This document shows positions 1 to 5,703 of a stretch of DNA of 6,735 bases, piece by piece. The position numbers and the translations under genes were made by a program. Source of the DNA: Dehalococcoidia bacterium. Lineage in GTDB: Bacteria; Chloroflexota; Dehalococcoidia; JACPQF01. Under the pieces are notes generated by a model, which saw only the letters and a program-made list of their open reading frames with translations, ran no database searches and had not been told where the DNA came from. Positions within the stretch are counted from its first letter, which is position 1; each line of letters begins with the position of its first letter. The stretch covers positions 1 through 6,735 of the forward strand of contig JAUSEJ010000713.1 in assembly GCA_030650265.1 (NCBI GenBank), in the 5' to 3' direction.

Positions 1-1
1 C

Positions 2-313
2 ATGCCGTCACAGGAAGGTTTTGAGTTTCTGGGGATGGCTACCCACTACCATTCTACGCAGAGTACTTTCAAAAACATCAATATCCCCAGACTGGATCAG
101 CTTATCGACGAGGTTTCCGCCACAGCGGATCCTGCGCAGAGGAAGCAGAAGATGCTCGAATCTGTGGTCTTGGCCAAGACCGATTACAGCACATTTGCCG
201 TTTTGGCGCCTTTCGTGGTTTTAGCCACAGGGCCGAAGGTCGGCGAGGTGCCCCAATATAGAAGTTCCAGACTGGTCGGCAACCAGCTTGCGACATTGAC
301 CCATACCAAGTAG
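2..313 (+). CDS. ABC transporter substrate-binding protein, family 5 (C-terminal fragment)
   Basis: This is the last 103 codons of a gene that enters from the left edge. The first ATG lies at the boundary and is probably internal, since the family is usually over 500 residues long. The stretch LDQLIDEVSATADPAQRKQKMLESVVLAKTD has the pattern of the C-terminal lobe of SBP_bac_5 (DppA/OppA/NikA-like) proteins: a 'leu-asp-x-leu-ile' helix, a 'T/A-D-x-x-x-R' turn, then a helix leading to a hydrophobic strand (YSTFAVLAPFVVLAT) and a 'V-G-x-x' ending. Such proteins are secreted or lipid-anchored and deliver peptides, nickel-chelates, sugars or other small organics to an ABC permease. The substrate cannot be read from this piece. 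No permease gene follows in the window, so the transporter's other genes, if linked, lie to the left. The gene ends with TAG at 311-313. Family assignment is fairly sure; specificity is unknown. Confidence 0.7.
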   Translation: MPSQEGFEFLGMATHYHSTQSTFKNINIPRLDQLIDEVSATADPAQRKQKMLESVVLAKTDYSTFAVLAPFVVLATGPKVGEVPQYRSSRLVGNQLATLTHTK

Positions 314-368
314 ATGATCGCTTTTCGAGGATGCAGACTAGTTAATCCACATTAGCAAGCCAGTTGAA

Positions 369-388
369 ATCTTGCCAAAAGGCAAGAT
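369..388. repeat. Perfect 8-bp hairpin after the transporter gene
   Basis: ATCTTGCC (369-376) and GGCAAGAT (381-388) are perfect complements around an AAAA loop, 55 bp after the stop codon of the binding-protein gene. No T-run follows on the + strand and only a short TTT on the - strand, so this is not a textbook Rho-independent terminator. It could be a transcript 3'-end stabiliser or a weak terminator. A second possible stem, GATGGG (386-391) with CCCATC (417-422), overlaps it and would compete. Confidence 0.5.
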
Positions 389-452
389 GGGTGGAGTCGG
401 GCCCGGCAAGACGGTGCCCATCCTACCTTCGCAGATTCGCAAAACGCTGCAA

Positions 453-481
453 TTGACAGATTGGGCTGCCCCTGCTATGAT
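453..481 (+). promoter_or_regulatory. Near-consensus sigma-70 promoter upstream of the LuxR-type regulator
   Basis: A perfect -35 TTGACA (453-458) is separated by exactly 17 bp from a -10 TATGAT (476-481), which matches five of six consensus bases. An extended -10 TG dinucleotide sits at 473-474. Transcription would begin near 487-489. It points toward the regulator gene at 811, giving a leader of about 320 nt. It is the best promoter by sequence in this window. An ATG at 488 falls almost on the predicted start site, so a leaderless short reading frame (to 733) is conceivable but otherwise unsupported. Confidence 0.65.
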
Positions 482-810
482 CTGCTCATGCTCCTGCTGG
501 TAGGAATGTCTGCCATCAGGAAGGAACAGCAACAGTACCTTTCGACGAGAGTCAAAGATGACCTCAGAAGTCCCCGGAGCCGGAGAGCGGTCCTTCCAGG
601 GGAAGGACGACCCCCTGAACGTCTACGGCAGACGAAAGACAAGTTGTTCGAGGCAACCACCGCAGGCTCTTTTGGTGACAAATACCGGTCATGCAAGATG
701 CTGCTCAGCAGATTCCTGTCGCCGGTGAGATAACGTCAAACAATCGACATTGCAGGTCGCCTGATTTGCGGTTGCTACGCGGGTCAGACCAGCCTGATAG
801 GTAATCGGAA
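482..810 (+). other. Long untranslated leader / gap before the regulator gene
   Basis: About 330 bp lie between the predicted promoter and the regulator start. I see no tRNA, known riboswitch core or transposase remnant. A frame open from 461 or 488 to 733 would encode about 81-90 residues rich in Arg, Lys and Ser. It has no Shine-Dalgarno sequence and no recognisable domain, so I do not call it a gene. A perfect 8-bp hairpin lies at 590-608. The stretch just before the start codon carries only a weak AGG (799-801) nine bases from the ATG. The length of the leader suggests post-transcriptional control, but nothing more specific can be read. Confidence 0.35.
590..608. repeat. Perfect 8-bp inverted repeat in the regulator leader
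   Basis: GTCCTTCC (590-597) and GGAAGGAC (601-608) form a perfect stem with a three-base AGG loop. No T-run follows, so a Rho-independent terminator is unlikely. It would be transcribed from the 453-481 promoter, placing it about 100 nt into the leader. It could be a protein-binding hairpin, a pause site or a DNA operator. Confidence 0.45.
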
Positions 811-3800
811 ATGGTTAAGCGCCTCGTAGATTACAAAACCTACCCTGTACCAACTAGACCTTCACGCACCGGAATGGCATCGCCCTTCGTCGGTCGTGAA
901 AGCGAGTTGCGTCGCCTTACGGCGGCTTTGACTCACGCACTGGAAGGGCAAGGAGGCACGATCTTCCTGGTTGGACAACCCGGCATGGGCAAGACGCGCC
1001 TCGCGCGCGAGTCCCTCGCTTTGGCAAAAGGCCGTGGCTTCACGGTGCTCGAAGGACACGCTTTTCCTTTGGAGTCTGGCCTGGCTTATGCCCCGCTCCT
1101 CGATGCCTTCGGCCCCCTGCTGCGCAGTTTAGACTCTTCCCGCCTGGCAATACTGGTGGACGGCCTCGAAGACCTCGGGCGTCTGTTCGGCGCGCTTCGA
1201 CTGCCTGTGCCAGCCGTTCCCCCTGAGCGACAGGGTAACCCGGCTCTTGAAAAGACCTGTCTTTTCGAGGCCGTATCCTGCCTCCTCGAACGTCTAAGCC
1301 GTGAGGCCCCGGTGGCGCTACTGGTGGACGATGTGCACTGGGCAGATCGCCCTTCGATGGAGATGTTGCATTACGTCGCGCGGAAATTGTCCAACCAGCG
1401 GGTGCTGTTGCTCGCCACTTATAGCGAGCACGCCCTGGAAACCTCCCACGGCCTCCAAAGCCTGGTGGTGTCGCTGAAACGAGGCGGGCTGGCCAAGGAG
1501 ATTGTCGTTCCCCCCCTCAGATCGGACGCCGTCGACATGCTGGCCCGGGGGATTCTTGGCGGCAAGGCGCCAGACGCGTTGCTCGCTCTTCTCCACGCTC
1601 GCGCCGGTCAAAACCCGCTCTTCATTGAAGCTCTCACCACGGGCCTCGTCGACTCCGGCGATCTCGTCCGCAATTCTTCGTTTAGGGATGGCTGGGTTCT
1701 CGATGCCAGGGCGGTAACGGTTCTGCCGCCGAGCGTTAGACACCTGGTTCTCGAGCGCCTGGCCCGGCTGACGCCTGCCGATCGTCGAGTTCTCGAATTG
1801 GTTGCCGTCGGGGGGGAAAGCACATCACATACTGTTCTTCGCTCTACTAGCGGTTTGGGAGAGGAAACTCTACTCAAAACCCTGCGACGTCTACGGGCAG
1901 CAGGGTTGGTAGCCGAAGGGCTTGAAGGACCAGATGTCATCTATAGCATCACTCATCCCCTCATTCAGGAGGTTGTCTATGCTGAGTTGCCGGAGATGGC
2001 GCGACGGCGTATTCATCTAGCAGCGATCAAGGCGATTGAGTCCTTCTCGCAGGGACGACCGGAAAACCTCGATCGCCTGGCTCGTCACTATCACGGCGCA
2101 AGTTCCGAGGCTCAAAACGATCGATCTCTAGCAGTATTGCTTTCGGCTGGCGAGCGAGCGCACTCACTCTATGCCAACGAGGAGGCGGCAAGACACTACA
2201 GTGCCGCGTTGACAATGGTGCGTCAGCTTGAAGGATTGGGGGTTGAGGGTGAGTCCCCTTCAATTCCAGCCCTCGACTCACCGCTTTCAATACTGCCGGA
2301 AGTGCTCGAGCGATTAGGCGAAGTTTGGGAGCGAACAGGGGAAAGAGACGCGGCCATCAAGGCCTGGAACGAAGCTCTGGTCCTACGCTCGGAAGGGCGA
2401 GAGCGCGCCGGTCCTTCTGAGGAAAGAATCGATGTCTCTCGCCTTCGCTGCCAGTTAGCGCTGGCTGAATCGGACAACGGCCACTTTGACATGGCCAACA
2501 CTCATCTAATGGCCGGCTTGATTGAACTGGCCGAGCGAGAACCCTGCCAAGAGTTGGCCGACCTACTATTTATCCGTTTCCTTGTTCTCACCCGACTTGG
2601 AGATACTGCTGGCTTGGCAGATACGGCAGCAAAGCTTCTGTCCGTCGCGGAGCGAGTGGCATCGCCCCGCGCGGAAGCTGAAGCTAACTGGGTTGCCTCC
2701 ATTTCCTGCTCGAGACAGAATGACGTCGTTGGCGCTCGGGACCGCGCCCTGCACGCTCTGATGGTAAGCGAACGCGCCCAGGAGAGTGCCATGGGCTGTC
2801 GTGCTCACAGTCTGTTGGCTTTGAGTGATATGCGTCTGGGAGACCACCGTAACATGCGTAGCCATGCCGAACGCGGACTTGGCATGGCCCAGCATCTCGG
2901 GTTAGTGGACCTTGAGTTCTATCTTCGGATTCGGCTGACCCGCGCCCTCTTCATGGCGGGTGCGTGGGTTGAATCGTTGCGGTCCAGTGCGGACGCTGTC
3001 TCTCTGGCCCGCAGAGTAGGACACCCTCGTTTTCTGGCTTACTCCTTGGCCGAGCGGGCGATGGCTCTAGCGTATCAGGGTGATTTGCCAGAAGCCGAAA
3101 CCTGTATATCCGAGGCACGAATGTCTTTTGGTGGCGGCGGGCCGGCCGATAGGACCGTCTTCGGTCTTATCGACACTGCCGAGACAATCGTCATGCTCGA
3201 GCGAGGGCAGGCCGAGCGAGCCACGGGCATTGCCATGAGTTTTTTTCACCCGTCGGCTTCGGCTCCCGGCCCCGCTTTCCTCATACCGGCGTACATTCCA
3301 ATAGGCCTGATGCTGCTGGCGGAAGCGCAAGCAGCATCAGGAAACGCGGAAAGCGCGCTCGAAACTTCCCGAGAGCTTACCGGTCTTGGTCCGGCCAGAT
3401 CGCCGTATTTGTCCGCTTTGGCATCCCGGGCTGAGGGTCTCGCCCGGCGCACCCTGGGCCAGGTGGAGGCGGCTATCGATTGCTTATCTCGAGCGCACGA
3501 AACGTTCACCACTCTGGCAATGCCATTTGAGGCGGCACGATCACTACTGGAGCAAGCCGAGGTAAGGAGTCAGAGGACAGAACACAGGGGTCGGCTGGCG
3601 AAAGAGGGGGGATTGGCCCCTCACTCCCGTGCCCTATCCCCCATCCAGGCTGCTCAGCAGAGCTTGGCGACGTTCGAGCGGCTTGGCGCCCGCCGCTATG
3701 CAGAACGCGCCCGACGATTGCTCGAAGAGCTGGGTGTCTCGCCGCCTGCTACACGCCGGCGACATCTTGGCGGAGTGTCTCTCAGTGCGCGTGAATTCGA

Positions 3801-3966
3801 GGTGGCCCGCCTTGTCGCCGAGAGCTTGACCACGGCCGAAATTGGCCAACGACTGACCATTAGTCCGCTCACTGTCACCACGCACCTCCGCAATATCTAC
3901 GCCCGCCTTGGCATTGGCTCGCGCACCGCCCTCGCTCGATACGTGACTGAGGCCGGCCTTCTCTAG
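811..3966 (+). CDS. Large ATP-binding LuxR-family (LAL/MalT-type) transcriptional regulator
   Basis: This 1051-residue protein has the full layout of a LAL (large ATP-binding LuxR) or MalT-like STAND regulator. The AAA_16-type ATPase starts near residue 25 (SPFVGRE). It has Walker A GQPGMGKT at 55-62, Walker B VALLVDDVHWAD at 168-179, an LLLATYS strand at 199-205, the RAGQNPLFIEAL motif near 264-275 and a winged-helix-like LPPSVRHLVLERLARLT near 305-321. THPLIQEVVYAEL (381-393) leads into a helical TPR-like region, about 440-980. The C-terminal 65 residues (987-1051) are a LuxR/NarL helix-turn-helix, with LSAREFEVARLVAE, TTAEIGQRL and SPLTVTTHLRNIYARLGI. Such proteins bind ATP and a small inducer, oligomerise and activate promoters. 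The gene lies 187 bp before the radical SAM operon, which is a plausible target. The ATG at 811 has a weak AGG at 799-801; ATG 874 (Met22), just before the conserved SPFVGRE, is an alternative start. About 25 residues near 920-945 look like an extra insert between TPR helices. Confidence 0.93.
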   Translation: MVKRLVDYKTYPVPTRPSRTGMASPFVGRESELRRLTAALTHALEGQGGTIFLVGQPGMGKTRLARESLALAKGRGFTVLEGHAFPLESGLAYAPLLDAFGPLLRSLDSSRLAILVDGLEDLGRLFGALRLPVPAVPPERQGNPALEKTCLFEAVSCLLERLSREAPVALLVDDVHWADRPSMEMLHYVARKLSNQRVLLLATYSEHALETSHGLQSLVVSLKRGGLAKEIVVPPLRSDAVDMLARGILGGKAPDALLALLHARAGQNPLFIEALTTGLVDSGDLVRNSSFRDGWVLDARAVTVLPPSVRHLVLERLARLTPADRRVLELVAVGGESTSHTVLRSTSGLGEETLLKTLRRLRAAGLVAEGLEGPDVIYSITHPLIQEVVYAELPEMARRRIHLAAIKAIESFSQGRPENLDRLARHYHGASSEAQNDRSLAVLLSAGERAHSLYANEEAARHYSAALTMVRQLEGLGVEGESPSIPALDSPLSILPEVLERLGEVWERTGERDAAIKAWNEALVLRSEGRERAGPSEERIDVSRLRCQLALAESDNGHFDMANTHLMAGLIELAEREPCQELADLLFIRFLVLTRLGDTAGLADTAAKLLSVAERVASPRAEAEANWVASISCSRQNDVVGARDRALHALMVSERAQESAMGCRAHSLLALSDMRLGDHRNMRSHAERGLGMAQHLGLVDLEFYLRIRLTRALFMAGAWVESLRSSADAVSLARRVGHPRFLAYSLAERAMALAYQGDLPEAETCISEARMSFGGGGPADRTVFGLIDTAETIVMLERGQAERATGIAMSFFHPSASAPGPAFLIPAYIPIGLMLLAEAQAASGNAESALETSRELTGLGPARSPYLSALASRAEGLARRTLGQVEAAIDCLSRAHETFTTLAMPFEAARSLLEQAEVRSQRTEHRGRLAKEGGLAPHSRALSPIQAAQQSLATFERLGARRYAERARRLLEELGVSPPATRRRHLGGVSLSAREFEVARLVAESLTTAEIGQRLTISPLTVTTHLRNIYARLGIGSRTALARYVTEAGLL
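3607..3642. repeat. Inverted repeat inside the regulator gene (TPR-region insert)
   Basis: GGGGGAT (3607-3613) and ATCCCCC (3636-3642) are perfect 7-bp complements within a G- and C-run-rich stretch of the regulator gene. The encoded segment (about residues 920-945, containing HRGRLAKEGGLAPHSR) interrupts an otherwise regular TPR helix pair. This suggests a small in-frame insertion. The reading frame is intact on both sides. Confidence 0.35.
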
Positions 3967-3979
3967 TTCGTCGGCGAAG

Positions 3980-4002
3980 ATACCAAGTTATATACCAGGT
4001 AT
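3980..4002. promoter_or_regulatory. Candidate activator operator: palindrome plus direct half-site
   Basis: ATACCAGGTAT (3992-4002) is a perfect 11-bp palindrome around a central A. A further copy of the half-site, ATACCA at 3980-3985, lies 12 bp upstream (second copy 3992-3997). The palindrome centre is about 35 bp before the TATAAT box, or roughly -47 from the expected start site. That is a usual position for an activator contacting RNA polymerase where the -35 is poor. Assignment to the adjacent LuxR-type regulator is inference. Confidence 0.4.
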
Positions 4003-4031
4003 TGGGGATGTGGCCCTAAACCCCCATGACT

Positions 4032-4037
4032 TATAAT
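4032..4037 (+). promoter_or_regulatory. Promoter -10 element for the radical SAM operon
   Basis: A perfect TATAAT lies at 4032-4037, 117 bp before the radical SAM start codon. At 15-18 bp spacing no hexamer resembles TTGACA (the 17-bp position reads TGTGGC), so the promoter probably needs an activator. The -10 overlaps an inverted repeat, CCCCAT (4022-4027) with ATGGGG (4036-4041). A wider pair, TGGCCC (4011-4016) with GGGCCA (4039-4044), also brackets it. Either could be a repressor or regulator site. Predicted start is near 4044. Confidence 0.5.
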
Positions 4038-4043
4038 GGGGCC

Positions 4044-4140
4044 ATCCGAAGTCATTTCAGGCAGGTCCCGGTGCGACCGGCCCCGGTTTGACGCTGCCCG
4101 GCTGCCGCCCTTTGGCAGGTGACAACAAGAAAGCGCTATT
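4044..4140 (+). other. GC-rich structured 5' leader of the radical SAM gene
   Basis: The expected leader of about 110 nt contains two mutually exclusive small hairpins sharing ACCGG at 4076-4080: CCGGT (4068-4072) with ACCGG, or ACCGG with CCGGT (4083-4087). A further stem joins CTGCC (4102-4106) and GGCAG (4114-4118). I could not match it to a known riboswitch; in particular I see no ThDP or SAM aptamer core. It is listed as possibly regulatory structure only. Confidence 0.25.
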
Positions 4141-4146
4141 AGGAGG
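4141..4146 (+). promoter_or_regulatory. Shine-Dalgarno that fixes the radical SAM start
   Basis: A perfect AGGAGG lies 7 bases before the ATG at 4154. The same frame is open upstream with an ATG at 4088, but that start has no ribosome site and would add 22 residues encoded by the hairpin-rich leader. The start at 4154 is therefore chosen. Confidence 0.85.
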
Positions 4147-4153
4147 AAATCAA

Positions 4154-5557
4154 ATGACCAGAATCGATGAACTGCAAAAGAAATTCCCAACGGTCCCCCG
4201 AGAAGTGATCATAAAGTGGGCAGTGGTTCCCAGCGGTATATTGGATTCCGGGGAACTCGATGACGTAAGCCAATGGTCCCGACCAACAAGTTACCAGAAC
4301 TATGATTTTGATTCAACTCTACAGGAGTTGGAGCAGAAGAGGGGGGGAAGGGTAAAGGAGGGGCAGGTCCTGCGCGCTGGCAAGATCTTTATGAAAAACG
4401 GAGTGAGCGTCTCCATCCGGAGATCCAAGAGAAGTCCCTATTCGATAAAAGATCCCGGTAACGGACGATTGGCTCTTTATGAAGGAGACGAACGGATCGA
4501 CGAGAACATCTACTTTCCTATGTTTAAGGAACGGGAAGGCGCTATACCCGTCACCAGTAGAGGAACGCCCATTGACAGCCTGATTAACAATCCTCGTCAG
4601 TGCTTCTTCGCCATGCCTGTGCGATTCTGCGAGTACTTCACTTCTGGCGAGCAGTGTAAGTTCTGCAACTTCAATGCCACCCAGGACGACGCCGGTTCGA
4701 TCGGCCTAAAGCGCCCACCTACGATCAATCTAGACGACACAATTGAGGCCTACAGGATTCGATCCCAGGAGATGAAGATTATCGAAGGTCGTCTTGAGAT
4801 GGGCGGTTTCCAGAACAGCGAAAACGAAGGGAAAATCTATTTCGATTTCGTCGAGAAGATAGCTAATGCTGCTGACTATAAGCCAAACTTAATGGTCCAT
4901 ACCGAAGAGATGGATAGGAAGTCGATGCAGAGGTTAAAAGATGTCGGACTTGACTGCATGGCTATCCAGATGGAAGCCTGGGAACCCCACTTGTTCAATG
5001 AGATATGTCCGGGGAAGGCCAAACATGCTCCCCATGAGCGCTGGTTGGAGTCTTATCTAGACGCCGTCGATGTTTTTGGGGCTGGCAATGTAGCAGGCAA
5101 GATCATCGCCGGTCTCAGTCAGGTGCCCGAGAGCGGTTTCAAGACGTGGCAAGAAGGTCTGGCTTCCCATATTGAAGGGAATAGCTGGATGATCAAGAAC
5201 GGTGTGTTTCCTATTACATCGAACTTGCGCTTTCCGCCTGGTTCCATCTATGGGGAGTTTCCGGCCCTTCGTGATAAGATGCCCCCTTCGGAGTATTATC
5301 TGGAGATGGCTCTGGCCCACCATGCCGACATGAAGAAATATGGCCTCTACGAAAAGCTGAACAAGTTCATGTATTGTGGCCTGTGTTGCGGAGGAGGTAT
5401 CTACTGCGGCGAGCTGGGGATACTGGAGATCGCCGGGGATTTTGGAAACTGGATGTCCGATGTCGTTACCCCCGAAGCGAATTGGATGGCTCAGTTTGTC
5501 GAATCGTTGAAAGGCACAGAGGGAGCACTAGTACCACAGAAGTTCTTCACCATATAG
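4154..5557 (+). CDS. Radical SAM protein with unusual CX8CX2C cluster motif
   Basis: This 467-residue protein carries a radical SAM core. FCEYFTSGEQCKFCNF supplies cysteines C159, C168 and C171, presumed to bind the [4Fe-4S] cluster that cleaves S-adenosylmethionine. The spacing is CX8CX2C instead of the usual CX3CX2C. MGGF at 216-219 corresponds to the SAM-binding GGE region. LKDVGLDCMAIQMEAWEP (261-278) and NVAGKIIAGL (312-321) match later barrel strands, with the 'leu-x-x-x-gly' and 'i-x-gly-leu' patterns common in this superfamily. About 145 residues precede the cluster motif, an unusually long N-terminal extension. Near the C-terminus C408, C411, C412 and C418 (CGLCCGGGIYC) could bind a second Fe-S cluster or shape the active site. 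No signal peptide or membrane segment is visible. It is followed 146 bp later by the two decarboxylase subunit genes. The reaction is unknown. A distant link to the MSMEG_0568-type radical SAM group is possible but unproven. Confidence 0.85.
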   Translation: MTRIDELQKKFPTVPREVIIKWAVVPSGILDSGELDDVSQWSRPTSYQNYDFDSTLQELEQKRGGRVKEGQVLRAGKIFMKNGVSVSIRRSKRSPYSIKDPGNGRLALYEGDERIDENIYFPMFKEREGAIPVTSRGTPIDSLINNPRQCFFAMPVRFCEYFTSGEQCKFCNFNATQDDAGSIGLKRPPTINLDDTIEAYRIRSQEMKIIEGRLEMGGFQNSENEGKIYFDFVEKIANAADYKPNLMVHTEEMDRKSMQRLKDVGLDCMAIQMEAWEPHLFNEICPGKAKHAPHERWLESYLDAVDVFGAGNVAGKIIAGLSQVPESGFKTWQEGLASHIEGNSWMIKNGVFPITSNLRFPPGSIYGEFPALRDKMPPSEYYLEMALAHHADMKKYGLYEKLNKFMYCGLCCGGGIYCGELGILEIAGDFGNWMSDVVTPEANWMAQFVESLKGTEGALVPQKFFTI

Positions 5558-5560
5558 CGG

Positions 5561-5686
5561 TCCTGTCCCTTTAGCGCCGAGGATATCCTTTCTTTGATAT
5601 GATGCGGTTGTTACCGCCCCCTATCTTGAAGGGATATCCTCACAAACGGGGCCGATCAGGCTATTACTGCTTAGATGGGGACAGGG
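5561..5686. repeat. Nested inverted-repeat element between radical SAM and decarboxylase genes
   Basis: CCTGTCCC (5562-5569) and GGGACAGG (5678-5685), extended by one T-G wobble at 5561/5686, bracket nearly the whole intergenic gap. Inside, 5579-5592 pairs with 5628-5641 over 14 positions with a single G-U. Each arm contains the palindrome GGATATCC (5581-5588 and 5632-5639). Within that, GATA (5596-5599) pairs with TATC (5622-5625), and GCGGT (5604-5608) pairs with ACCGC (5613-5617) around a TGTT loop. It may be a structured RNA controlling the downstream genes, a processing site within an operon transcript, or a small non-autonomous mobile element of MITE/REPIN type, since the ends read like GGGGACAGG-type terminal repeats. 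No clear target-site duplication is visible. Confidence 0.6.
5595..5603 (+). promoter_or_regulatory. Possible extended -10 promoter for the decarboxylase genes
   Basis: TGATATGAT (5595-5603) combines an extended -10 TG with TATGAT, five of six consensus bases. There is no good -35. It sits between the two GGATATCC palindromes, which would lie at about -25 and +26 from the predicted start near 5610. If active, it would let the alpha/beta subunit genes be transcribed separately from the radical SAM gene. Confidence 0.3.
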
Positions 5687-5689
5687 AAT

Positions 5690-5693
5690 GGAG
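5690..5693 (+). promoter_or_regulatory. Shine-Dalgarno deciding the decarboxylase alpha start
   Basis: GGAG lies 10 bases before the ATG at 5704. In-frame ATGs at 5599 and 5602 fall inside the hairpin element and would add 35 residues unlike the family. The start at 5704 gives 164 residues, near the roughly 170 of ComD-type subunits. Confidence 0.6.
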
Positions 5694-5703
5694 ATGTAGT
5701 GTT

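Noticed and set aside
369..388. Rho-independent terminator for the transporter gene
   Set aside because: The stem is perfect but no T-run follows, so it is recorded as a hairpin and not as a terminator.
461..733. Open frame of 90 codons in the gap before the regulator
   Set aside because: No ribosome site, no recognisable domain, and a composition typical of random translation. It is kept only as a leaderless possibility starting at 488.
744..805. Promoter close to the regulator start (TCGACA or TTGCTA hexamers)
   Set aside because: No acceptable -10 is found at proper spacing; the 453-481 promoter is far better.
1318..1743. 141-codon frame on the minus strand inside the regulator gene
   Set aside because: It lies fully opposite the ATPase-encoding region, whose protein is clearly conserved. 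The antisense product has no domain and no ribosome site. Other minus-strand frames over 811-3966 were rejected for the same reason.
4088..4153. Earlier ATG start for the radical SAM gene
   Set aside because: No Shine-Dalgarno, and it would encode 22 residues from the GC-rich hairpin leader. The perfect AGGAGG at 4141-4146 points to 4154.
4044..4153. ThDP or SAM riboswitch ahead of genes using those cofactors
   Set aside because: No recognisable conserved core of either aptamer is present in the leader, despite the attractive context.
5599..5703. Earlier start for the ComD-like subunit
   Set aside because: The extra 35 residues come from the nested hairpin element and are unlike the family. 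The start at 5704 gives a typical length and has a GGAG upstream.
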